Shown here: in pieces, positions 17,101 to 28,024 of the stretch
How positions within the stretch are numbered: the first letter of the stretch is position 1
Layout of the letters: every line of letters begins with the position of its first letter
Origin: Actinomyces sp. oral taxon 414
GTDB taxonomy: Bacteria; Actinomycetota; Actinomycetes; Actinomycetales; Actinomycetaceae
Assembly: GCF_001278845.1 (NCBI RefSeq)
Contig: NZ_CP012590.1
Span: 682,001-746,000 of the forward strand
Length of the DNA stretch: 64,000 nt
Reading direction: 5' to 3'
Program-made: the position numbers and the translations under genes
The notes under the pieces: model-generated
The model's input: only the letters and a program-made list of their open reading frames with translations
Told to the model about the DNA's origin: nothing
Databases searched by the model: none

Positions 17101-20100
17101 TGGGATCATCCCCGCTCGCGCGGGGTTTACCCGGCGCCTACCGGTACCGGGTCACCGTCTCCAGGATCATCCCCGCTCGCGCGGGGTTTACTGACGTTGG
17201 TGTTCATGGTGTCCTCCGTGGACAGGATCATCCCCGCTCGCGCGGGGTTTACGGTCCAGTGGTAGCGCCCATTGGAGGTGAGCCACGGATCATCCCCGCT
17301 CGCGCGGGGTTTACCCCTCGCCGCCCGATACTCCCGCGACGGCGGGGGGATCATCCCCGCTCGCGCGGGGTTTACACGGCGCACCGGACGCGGACGGCGG
17401 ATGAGACCGGATCATCCCCGCTCGCGCGGGGTTTACAGAATTATTACCCCGTGACTGTGAATGAGGATAGGATCATCCCCGCTCGCGCGGGGTTTACGCA
17501 CCGAGGACCGGACTCTTCGGGGCCGTCGGGGGATCATCCCCGCTCGCGCGGGGTTTACACTCTCTACGGCGTCATGGAGGCTATCCACGAGGGATCATCC
17601 CCGCTCGCGCGGGGTTTACTCCACCTCGAAGTTCTCTGAGGCCTTCGCGAGGGGATCATCCCCGCTCGCGCGGGGTTTACGTTTTTCACTGACCAGACAG
17701 AGCCGTCGCAGAAGGATCATCCCCGCTCGCGCGGGGTTTACCAGGTATTATTCCGGGGCCGCCGATGGTGGGCGGGATCATCCCCGCTCGCGCGGGGTTT
17801 ACGAGTGCTTGCCCATTATTTAAGGAATATTCCTTGGATCATCCCCGCTCGCGCGGGGTTTACCTCGCAGGATGAGCGGGTGAGCATGATGAACGCGGAT
17901 CATCCCCGCTCGCGCGGGGTTTACGCCGACTCATACGGTGTGGCCCACAGCGGCAGAGGATCATCCCCGCTCGCGCGGGGTTTACGCCGTGTTTTATTTT
18001 GACGCGGATTATGACCGTGGATCATCCCCGCTCGCGCGGGGTTTACCCATCCGACCTCCAACGATTCCTCGAAGGACCCGGATCATCCCCGCTCGCGCGG
18101 GGTTTACCAACGGTCTGGCCGTGTTTTATTTTGACGCGGAGGATCATCCCCGCTCGCGCGGGGTTTACACCTCTCCCGCCCTGAAATCGCGCGAGACGCC
18201 CGGATCATCCCCGCTCGCGCGGGGTTTACATTCAGATTGCGGTGCAGACCGTGGTCGCCTGGGGATCATCCCCGCTCGCGCGGGGTTTACGGAATACTAT
18301 GAGAAGGACGAGTACGACGACGGGGATCATCCCCGCTCGCGCGGGGTTTACGTGGTGGCGATGTTGGCGGCGGCCCAGGCGCGCGGATCATCCCCGCTCG
18401 CGCGGGGTTTACCGGACAGGGCGAGCGCCCCGCCCCCGTCGGGACGGATCATCCCCGCTCGCGCGGGGTTTACGCGATCTTCAAGCGCGGCAATATCGTG
18501 CACGGGGGATCATCCCCGCTCGCGCGGGGTTTACATCCAAACCGTGGTGATGGTGGTGGTCGCCTGGGGATCATCCCCGCTCGCGCGGGGTTTACGTCGC
18601 CGGTGTAGGTGGCGTCGCCGGTATCGAAGGATCATCCCCGCTCGCGCGGGGTTTACCCCAGGCCCCGCGGCACTCCCTTCAGGGCGTGGGGATCATCCCC
18701 GCTCGCGCGGGGTTTACCGCCCCATCCGGTAGGCGGTCACCGCCCTCGTAGGATCATCCCCGCTCGCGCGGGGTTTACGCTTGAGTTTCCATTCGCATCC
18801 GGTGAAAAGGCGGATCATCCCCGCTCGCGCGGGGTTTACCGTCAGAATCGATTCTGTGCACGTTCTGACCCAGGATCATCCCCGCTCGCGCGGGGTTTAC
18901 TGGTTGTGTTCTCATCACCTCTGTGGTGATGGCGGATCATCCCCGCTCGCGCGGGGTTTACTACCGCTCCGGACACGCTCTCCCTGGGCATCGGGGATCA
19001 TCCCCGCTCGCGCGGGGTTTACGTCGGCACCTAAGATTTATCCGCATACTCGGCCGGGATCATCCCCGCTCGCGCGGGGTTTACCTATGGCCACGATCGG
19101 CCAGATACCGCAGATCGGGATCATCCCCGCTCGCGCGGGGTTTACCCTGCGATGATGGAGGTCATGTGTGACTGGGAGGGATCATCCCCGCTCGCGCGGG
19201 GTTTACGCTACCTCCTCAACGGACATTCCTGCAAGCGAAGGATCATCCCCGCTCGCGCGGGGTTTACTCCCGCCGGTCGTCAATGACGGCGGGGCGGCGC
19301 GGATCATCCCCGCTCGCGCGGGGTTTACCGGGAAGGCCTCCAGGAGGGCGTCTCGCGCGATGGATCATCCCCGCTCGCGCGGGGTTTACAAGCGCATCTC
19401 GGCGGGGATCGCCGCCACCCGAGGATCATCCCCGCTCGCGCGGGGTTTACCAGATGGGGATGCAGTCGCGTCCGGATATGGTCGGATCATCCCCGCTCGC
19501 GCGGGGTTTACATCGTGCGTGGAATTGGCGCTGCCGGTATCGAAGGATCATCCCCGCTCGCGCGGGGTTTACACGTTGTACAGAGTCGTGCTGGAAACTC
19601 GCTGGGGATCATCCCCGCTCGCGCGGGGTTTACTGCCGATGGTGGAACGGCGGCGGCCACATAGAAGGATCATCCCCGCTCGCGCGGGGTTTACCATCAT
19701 TGCCGAGGCGGGAGGTGATGTGGACGAGGATCATCCCCGCTCGCGCGGGGTTTACAGGGATGAGGATGGTGTGATCTCGGATCTCCCGGGATCATCCCCG
19801 CTCGCGCGGGGTTTACGTCACATCTGCCCCATTCGTCACACCAGTAACAGGATCATCCCCGCTCGCGCGGGGTTTACTTTCAGGATCGAACGGGTTTTGG
19901 GGCTATCGAAGGATCATCCCCGCTCGCGCGGGGTTTACCAGTTTCCATTGGTCGGCGGCCAGGATAAAGGCGGATCATCCCCGCTCGCGCGGGGTTTACA
20001 TCTCGGATCTCCCGTACGGCGATCCTCGCGACGGATCATCCCCGCTCGCGCGGGGTTTACGTCAGTAAATCGGGCTCCAATTTAATTCTACACGGATCAT

Positions 20101-22380
20101 CCCCGCTCGCGCGGGGTTTACCTCGCGTACTCATGCTCGCCAACGCCGTGAGCAGGATCATCCCCGCTCGCGCGGGGTTTACGCCGACGTCGCCCACGAG
20201 TACCCGCGCCACAATGGATCATCCCCGCTCGCGCGGGGTTTACCCTACACCGGCGACCTCCTACCCGCACTCGCAGGGATCATCCCCGCTCGCGCGGGGT
20301 TTACTCTGGCTGACCACGGCCACAGGGTGATGCTGCGGGATCATCCCCGCTCGCGCGGGGTTTACATGACTGTGGCGCAGATGGCGAAGGCTTTCGAGGG
20401 ATCATCCCCGCTCGCGCGGGGTTTACCTGATAGCACCGCACCGCTTATCCACCTTCACGGGATCATCCCCGCTCGCGCGGGGTTTACGCTCATACATCCT
20501 GAGGGATGAGGATGGGTGTAGGATCATCCCCGCTCGCGCGGGGTTTACCCTCAAATAATGGGCAAGCATTCTCTTGACAAAGGATCATCCCCGCTCGCGC
20601 GGGGTTTACAGTACGTCGCGCCCGGGACCACGCAGATCACGCGGATCATCCCCGCTCGCGCGGGGTTTACCCAGCCCCACACCCACAGGCGAGCACTGGC
20701 AAAGGATCATCCCCGCTCGCGCGGGGTTTACCACTGTGGCCGAGGGATTGGACATGGGGTCGGAGGATCATCCCCGCTCGCGCGGGGTTTACCCCGCGAT
20801 GATGATCAAGACGGGACGGATGAGCGGATCATCCCCGCTCGCGCGGGGTTTACGCCATCAACAACGCTGACAACGGCGTCCTCATCGGATCATCCCCGCT
20901 CGCGCGGGGTTTACCTGGGCGTCGGCCGGCGGCAGCGGGAGCGCGGGGGATCATCCCCGCTCGCGCGGGGTTTACATCCTTACCTCCTGCTCCGTTCGGT
21001 TCTTCCTCGGATCATCCCCGCTCGCGCGGGGTTTACGAGATGGATCTGCTGCGGGGAGTGATGAGCTTCGGATCATCCCCGCTCGCGCGGGGTTTACGCG
21101 ACTGGCTGGCCCGCGCCGAGGCCCTGCGCGGGATCATCCCCGCTCGCGCGGGGTTTACTATCAGCGCACGATATCACCTTCGAGCGCCCACGGATCATCC
21201 CCGCTCGCGCGGGGTTTACGGCGTCGGTCACGCACCCAAATTAACCGATCGGGGATCATCCCCGCTCGCGCGGGGTTTACGTCATGAAGAATGCCATTGA
21301 GAAGGGCGAGGAGGGATCATCCCCGCTCGCGCGGGGTTTACGGGTCGCCCCGGACTCCCAGCGCGCCACCGTGAGGATCATCCCCGCTCGCGCGGGGTTT
21401 ACCCATCTGACCTTCAGCGATTCCTCGAGGGAGACGGATCATCCCCGCTCGCGCGGGGTTTACCTTTCTGTGCGGTTTCAGTCGAGTCCGGCGAGGGGAT
21501 CATCCCCGCTCGCGCGGGGTTTACATGAGGGCGGCGATGCGCGCCCGGTCGGCGCGCGGATCATCCCCGCTCGCGCGGGGTTTACGGCGATCCGGTCGAG
21601 TCCGCCACGGTGACGGGCGGATCATCCCCGCTCGCGCGGGGTTTACGTCCCTCCGCCCATCGCCCCCGCTAGGACCACGGGGATCATCCCCGCTCGCGCG
21701 GGGTTTACGGGGCGGTCCCTTACCGGTCCGGAGCGGCCTGGGGATCATCCCCGCTCGCGCGGGGTTTACCCGCGGGACTAGTTTACCGCCCCAGTGTTGA
21801 TCGGATCATCCCCGCTCGCGCGGGGTTTACCTGGGAATCGGACAATGGACGCAGGGCCGCGCAGGATCATCCCCGCTCGCGCGGGGTTTACTGGGTTTGG
21901 TCGGACGGCTGAGGAGGTGTTGTCGGATCATCCCCGCTCGCGCGGGGTTTACCCTTGAGCTCCTCGAGAAGGTGCGCGCGGCGGTGGATCATCCCCGCTC
22001 GCGCGGGGTTTACACCGAGTGCGGGCACAAGTACGGCATCACGGGGGGATCATCCCCGCTCGCGCGGGGTTTACAAGATTTCATTAACGATTTCAAGGCG
22101 AAGATCATGGATCATCCCCGCTCGCGCGGGGTTTACATATTGATTTCGCGGGAGACCTCGTGCATTGGAGGATCATCCCCGCTCGCGCGGGGTTTACTCG
22201 ATCTCATCGAGGTGCTGCCCGCCGAGATGGGGATCATCCCCGCTCGCGCGGGGTTTACACTCACTCCACCTGGGGCCTTACGACTCTGAGCGGATCATCC
22301 CCGCTCGCGCGGGGTTTACGTCACGTCGACCCGACCGGCGGCGATCACGGGGGGATCATCCCCGCTCGCGCGGGGTTTAC
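11112..22380 (-). CRISPR. Type I-E CRISPR array, main segment (185 repeats, 184 spacers)
   Basis: Counting each repeat start gives 185 copies of the 28-nt repeat at a 60-62-nt period, with spacers of 32-34 nt. Only three single-base variants were noticed: near 12152 (C to T), 14782 (G to A) and 16555 (G to A). With the 12 repeats left of the IS256 element the locus holds 197 repeats and 196 spacers. Several spacers are duplicated or overlap (see findings). Repeat polarity and the decayed left end place the leader and newest spacers at the right, about 22380. The RNA reads leftwards. No cas gene adjoins the leader end; the only cas gene seen is cas3 at the left edge. Confidence 0.98.
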
Positions 22381-22569
22381 ACTTGCGGATCCTTGGAATC
22401 CCAACGAACCCATACTCTACCAGACCCCGGTTGCCTTCACTGCCGACCTAGGGCCCGCTCGTCGGGTCGTGGTAGCGCCGCCTCGCCAGGAGTGACATAC
22501 ATCACTACTGGACATGGCTCGACCGCCACAGCCTCAGCCCCGGCGCCCGGACGGGGGAACGGCGTCCGG
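22381..22569 (-). promoter_or_regulatory. Presumed CRISPR leader
   Basis: This 189-nt non-coding interval lies between the last perfect repeat and the ABC permease gene and is somewhat richer in A/T than the flanks near 22490-22510. By array polarity it should carry the crRNA promoter and the integration site for new spacers. On the minus strand a TAGAGT that could be a -10 box lies about 40 nt before the first repeat. I see no convincing -35. The assignment is by position. Confidence 0.45.
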
Positions 22570-23999
22570 CTAGAAGCGGATCGCATCGATCGGGCGGATC
22601 CGCACCGCCACGATTGCGGGGATGATCCCCGCCAGGGCTCCGACCCCGGATGCCGCCACCAGTCCGATGAGCGCGGCGGACATGGGGAAGGGCGGGTTGT
22701 CCGGCACCGGGATGTCCGACAGGATGGCGCCCAGCGGCACCACCCGCAGGGCCACCACTGCGATGCCGACGCCGACGATGCCGGCCACGATCGTCGCCAC
22801 CACTGACTCCAGCATGATCGAGAAGAAGATCCGGCGGCTCGTCGCGCCGAAGGAGCGGCGCACCCCGATCTCGTGGATGCGTTGGCGCACCGTCACCAGG
22901 GAGATATTGACCAGCCCCAGCGCCCCGAGCACCATGACGAAGACGCCCGCGCCGGAGACCACCGTGGTGAAGGCCCCCGTGCTCAGGTTCGCATTGGCGG
23001 ACTGCAGATTGTCGGTGACCTGGGTCGAGCCCTGCCCGAACTGGGCGTCAAGATTGTCCTTGGCCCGCTGCTTGATCTCGCTGGCCCCCGCCGTCCCGGT
23101 CCAGACCTCCAGGGACGGGGCGGGGCGCACGGCATGGACGGGCAGCTGCTGCTCGTAGGAGGAGTTCAGGACGAACGCGGACAACGACTGCGGACAGGGC
23201 ACCGTATTGCCCTCGGCGTCGGTCGTTGTGCAGTAGGACAGGTCCTCCGGCTCCAGCACACCCACGATCGTGTAGGTGGTGCGCGTCGGCTCGTAGGAGG
23301 TGACCGTGAGCGGGCCGGTGAGGGTCTCCACCCCCATGGCGTCGAGGAACCCTTGGGAGACGACCAGCGATGGGGACATGTCATCGGCGTCGTCCGAGCG
23401 CAGCCAGCGCCCCTGGGTCACTTGCGTGTGGTGGAGCAGACCATAGCCCGTGCTGACGGCCTGGGTGCGCACCTGGCGGGGGCCGTCGGGGAAGGCGAAG
23501 CGGATGGAGGTGTCGTAGGTCGTCGCCCAGACGCCGATCTCATAGCGGTCCACGAAGGCGCTCATCGCCTCGGAGATGCGGATGGAGGTGTCCGACGACG
23601 CGGCGGCCCCTCCGGCGGAGCCCGCCGCGGCCTGCCCGCCACCACCCGCTTGGCCTTCGGCGCCCGCCTGCCCGCCACCGCCCGCCTGCCCGCCGGAGCC
23701 CCCGGCCCCGCCGGAGTCGTCGCTCCCGGCGTCGTCGTCCGGCCTGCTCACGCCCCGCCAGGTGGGGGAGACGCTGATCGTCACCGTGCCGGGGCGCCCG
23801 CTGTACTGCTCCATGACGGCGTTGACCGCGGAGACGGACACCTGGCCGACGGCGATGACGAAGGACATGGCCGCCACCGCGACCGCCACCCCCACCAGGG
23901 ACAGCAGCACCCGCAGCTTGCCGATCCGCAGCTGCGCCCACGCCTCGATGACCGCGCCGGTCAGACCCGTGAATACGCCCCCGAGTCCCGTGAAGAGTT

Positions 24000-24003
<4 letters not shown>
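22570..24003 (-). CDS. MacB/FtsX-type ABC transporter permease
   Basis: A 477-residue membrane protein of the MacB/FtsX class, which moves lipoproteins, peptides or drugs by mechanotransmission. One N-terminal membrane helix (LRVLLSLVGVAVAVAAMSFVIAV) is followed by a large outside domain. That domain includes a Gly/Ala/Gln-rich linker at about residues 95-140. Three C-terminal helices surround the FtsX signature region (VRQRIHEIGVRRSFGATSRRIFF). Its ATG overlaps the ATPase stop by 4 nt. It is the last gene of a three-gene efflux operon (adaptor, ATPase, permease) and ends beside the CRISPR leader. The substrate is unknown. Confidence 0.88.
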
Positions 24004-24775
<772 letters not shown>

Positions 24776-24779
<4 letters not shown>

Positions 24780-25831
24780 CGGGTCTCCTTGCCGTTCTCG
24801 TCGTAGCACACCGAGTTGTCGGGCTCGCAGCTGTTGGGCGTGCCGTTGCGCACAATGTCCTTGCCGGGCACGAAGAGCAGGATCGTCTCGCCCTCGGTCA
24901 GGCCGTCGGTGACCTGGATGTTCGTGCCGTCGTTAATGCCCAGGGAGACCCGGCGCTGCTCGGTGGTCGCGGGGTCGGCCGGGTCGGGGACTACCCAGAC
25001 GATGCCGGTGGACACCGAGCCCTCGACGGCGGTGACGGGCACGAGCAGCGCCCCGGTGGCGCTGCCCGCGTCGATGCCGATGGTCACCGACAGCCCCGCG
25101 AAGACCTTCTGCTCGGAGGGCACCGAGCAGCGGACCTCCACGCTCGTGCCGTCCCCCGTGGTCGTCGTCGTGCTGCCGTCCTGGCCGGTGGTCGTCGACG
25201 TGGTGGGCTTGGTGCCGATGGTCAGGTCGGAGCAGGAGAAGGGGGCGGGGCCGCCCTCGACGTTCAGGGTCGCCGACGTCGGGGCGCTGGTGAGCCGGTA
25301 CTGCTGGGAGGCGCTAATGGTGCCGGTCGCCGAGTAGGTGTCGGGGGTGACGGTGGCGACCACCATGCCGACGGTGGTGTCCTGGTTCTCAATGACATTG
25401 AAGGAGACGGTGCCGGTCGTCGGGGCGTAGACGGTGTCCCAGGTGACCTTGTCGGGAACCTCCGTCTGGGTGGTGTTCCCCTCCTCGTCGGTGGTGACCT
25501 TCGGCTGCTGCGGCTCGACCTTCTTGAGGTAGACCAGGGGCGCCCCCTGCGTGATGTGCCCGCCCTTCTCAATGGCCAGGGAGTCGACGACGCCGGTGAG
25601 CGTCGCCTTCGCCTCGACGGCCTTGTCCTGCACGATCCTCCCCTTGACCTCCACCGTGCTGGAGATGTCGCCGACCGCGACCGTCGTGGTCTTCGTGCTC
25701 AGCTGGTAGCCCGGGGTGATGTCCGCGGTGGCGGAGTCGCCCTGGTCGGGGAAGAAGGCGATCTTGATCAGGGCGACGGCGACGACGACGGCGATGAGGA
25801 CCTTGAGGGCGGGTATGACGTAGCGCTTCAC
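24776..25831 (-). CDS. Periplasmic-adaptor/membrane-fusion-like subunit of the efflux operon
   Basis: A 351-residue MacA-like protein with an N-terminal membrane anchor (YVIPALKVLIAVVVAVALIKIAFF). A barrel-sandwich region follows: TVAVGDISSTVEVKGRI, then GVVDSLAIEKGGHITQGAPLVYL, then VYAPTTGTVSFNV. The C-terminal domain has VPVTAVEGS and LTEGETILL. A Thr/Gly-rich stretch lies in the middle. I chose the GTG at 25831 because GGAGG precedes it; the frame runs further up. Being Gram-positive, the protein would act outside the single membrane beside the FtsX-type permease. Confidence 0.85.
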
Positions 25832-25970
25832 GGCGTCCTCCACGACGAAGAAGGGGAGCGGGGCGGAACGGGGCAACGGGACCAGGTTAAAGGCTCCGCC
25901 GCCCCGGCGGATCCTCCTGGGGAAGGCCCGCCAATCCTCCCGGAGGATGAGGAATGAGGATTCAGCCGCC

Positions 25971-27263
25971 TCAGGCCAGGCGGCCGGCGGGGGCCGAGGG
26001 CACGGCGTCGAGGAAGGCCGGCGGGGCGAAGCCCTCCCGGGCGTAGGCGGCCACGACGGCGCGGGCGACGGCGCCGACGGCGTCGGCGTCCACCAGCGCG
26101 ATCGCGGAGCCGCCGAAGCCGCCGCCCGTCATGCGGGCCCCGTGGGCCCCCGCCGCCCGCGCCGCCTCCACGGCCGCATCCAGCTCGGGGCACGTGCACT
26201 CGTAGTCCACGCGCAGGGACTCGTGGGAGGCGTCCATGAGCGCGCCCGCCCGGGCGAGCTTGTCCCCGGCCAGCGGGCGGCCGTCGCGCAGCAGCGCGAC
26301 CAGGTCGCGCGTGCGCTCGATCTCGGTGACCACGTGGCGGGTGCGCCTGACCAGCTCGGCGGCGTCGGGCTCGCCGCAGGCGGCCAGATCGGCCAGGCGC
26401 TCCTCCAGGTCGGCCGCCTCCAGGTCCGCCAGCAGCTCGACGCCCAGGATGCGGGCCGCCCTCTCGCAGGCCGCCCGCCGGGCCCCGTACTGGCCGTCGA
26501 CCAGGGAGTGCCTGGCCCGGGTGTCGATGACCAGCAGGGCCAGGCCCGCCCCCTCCAGGTCGAAGGGCACCCGGCGGGCCCGCCCGGTGCGGCAGTCCAG
26601 CTCCAGGGCGCTGCCCGCGGCGGCGCGCAGGGACGCCGCCTGGTCCAGGCCGCCCGTGGGGGCGCCCGCCATCTCGTTCTCCGCCCTCACGCAGGAGGCG
26701 GCCAGTCGGGCCCGGCCCGCGTCGTCGGGCTCGGCGGCCGTGCCGGCCAGCCCCAGGCCGTTGACCTCGTCCAGGGCGACGGCGGTGGCCGCCTCCAGGG
26801 CCGCGGAGGAGGACAGGCCCCCGCCCAGCGGCACGCACGAGTGCAGGGCCGCGTCGAAGCCGGCCAGCGGCCCCAGCCCGTCGCGCTCCAGCGCCCAGGC
26901 GACGCCCGCCACGTAGGCGTTCCAGTGGCGCACCTCGCCGGGCGTGCCCTTGGGGCCGATGGCGTCCAGGTCGAGGACGTCCACCGAGTCCCGCGTCTGC
27001 GAGGAGACCAGGCGCACAGTCCGGTCGTCGCGGCGGCGCAGCGCCAGGTGGGCCCGGTGCGGCAGGGCGATCGGCAGGGCCGTCCCGCCGTTGTAGTCGG
27101 TGTGCTCGCCAATGAGGTTGACGCGCCCGGGCGCGTACCACACGCCGTCGGGCTCGGCGTCGAAGGCCTCGCAAAAGAGCGCCGTGGCCGCGGCGGCCCC
27201 CTGCGCGGGAGCGAGGGCGGGGGAGAAGACGGGGGCGGCGTCGCCGGGGCCGGAGTGCTGCAT
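25971..27263 (-). CDS. galK: Galactokinase
   Basis: GalK phosphorylates galactose to galactose-1-phosphate, the first Leloir step. The 430-residue product has the galactokinase signature GRVNLIGEHTDYNGG, the GHMP ATP motif VPLGGGLSSSAALE, and the C-terminal MTGGGFGGSAIALV. The start ATG at 27263 lies 6 nt after CACAAT, matching the leaderless pattern. No galT or galE is visible nearby. Confidence 0.95.
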   Translation of the reverse strand: MQHSGPGDAAPVFSPALAPAQGAAAATALFCEAFDAEPDGVWYAPGRVNLIGEHTDYNGGTALPIALPHRAHLALRRRDDRTVRLVSSQTRDSVDVLDLDAIGPKGTPGEVRHWNAYVAGVAWALERDGLGPLAGFDAALHSCVPLGGGLSSSAALEAATAVALDEVNGLGLAGTAAEPDDAGRARLAASCVRAENEMAGAPTGGLDQAASLRAAAGSALELDCRTGRARRVPFDLEGAGLALLVIDTRARHSLVDGQYGARRAACERAARILGVELLADLEAADLEERLADLAACGEPDAAELVRRTRHVVTEIERTRDLVALLRDGRPLAGDKLARAGALMDASHESLRVDYECTCPELDAAVEAARAAGAHGARMTGGGFGGSAIALVDADAVGAVARAVVAAYAREGFAPPAFLDAVPSAPAGRLA

Positions 27264-27443
27264 GGGCCCATTGTGCCCCGGTCGCAAGCGCCCCACGTCA
27301 CAACCCCGCGTCACGGCGGTCCTCGGGTGGGACCACCGTCCCGGTGCGGGATAGGGTGCGCAGATGGGGGCCGCGCCCGTCGGGCGCCCGCACCCGGATC
27401 CGCTGCCGCTCCTGCGCTCGCGCCGCCACACCACGGAGGAACC

Positions 27444-28016
27444 ATGGACGTCCCCACGGCCGGACCGTCTCAGTGCGTCCTGGGCGTGACCCTGCCCGTG
27501 CCCGAGCCCTGGGCCGCCCGCATCCGGCTCGTGCGCTCCGACGCCGGCGACCCCCTGGCCCTGGCCGTGCCCCCCCACATCACTCTCCTGCCCCCCACGC
27601 TCATCGAGCTCGACGCGCTCGGCGCGGCGGTGGCCCACGTGCGCGCCATCGCGGGGCGGACCGCCCCCTTCGTCGTCGAGCTGCGCGGGGCCGAGACCTT
27701 CCGGCCCGTCAGCGCCGTCGCCTACCTGGCCCTGACCCGGGGGGCGGAGGACTGCGCGGCCCTGGAGGGGGCGCTGCGCGCCGCCGACGGGCCCCTGGCG
27801 GTTCCGGTGCGCTTCCCCTTCCACCCCCACGTCACTCTCGCCCACGACGTGGAGGACGAGGCCCTGGAGGCCGCGCGCGCCGGGGCCGCGCACATGGAGG
27901 CCCGCTTCGTCGTCGACCGCATCCACCTGCACCGCCTGGCCCCCGACGCCACCTGGGCCCGGCTCGACGCCCCGCCGCTGCGCGGGCCCGTCGGCGCCGC
28001 CCCCCGGGCCCTGTGA
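27444..28016 (+). CDS. 2'-5' RNA ligase / 2H phosphoesterase family protein
   Basis: The 190-residue product has the two HxT motifs of the 2H superfamily, PPHITLLPP (about residue 44) and FHPHVTLAHD (about residue 125), at the spacing expected for one two-lobed domain. Members hydrolyse or ligate 2',5' or cyclic phosphodiesters; the substrate is unknown. ATG at 27444 follows GGAGG by 4 nt. A TAGGGT -10 box at 27349-27354 suggests an ~80-nt leader. The next gene follows 8 nt after. Confidence 0.85.
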   Translation: MDVPTAGPSQCVLGVTLPVPEPWAARIRLVRSDAGDPLALAVPPHITLLPPTLIELDALGAAVAHVRAIAGRTAPFVVELRGAETFRPVSAVAYLALTRGAEDCAALEGALRAADGPLAVPVRFPFHPHVTLAHDVEDEALEAARAGAAHMEARFVVDRIHLHRLAPDATWARLDAPPLRGPVGAAPRAL

Positions 28017-28024
28017 GGAGCGCC

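Noticed and set aside
8926-22380. Many open frames across the array with periodic SSPLARGL, HPRSRGVY and IIPARAGFT
   Set aside because: They are translations of the 28-nt repeat in different frames; the ~61-nt period keeps frames open. No start signals or coding features support proteins.
27364-27490. A short upstream reading frame beginning at the predicted transcript start of the 2H phosphoesterase
   Set aside because: It overlaps the gene in another frame, has no coding bias or known peptide, and the ATG could be accidental.
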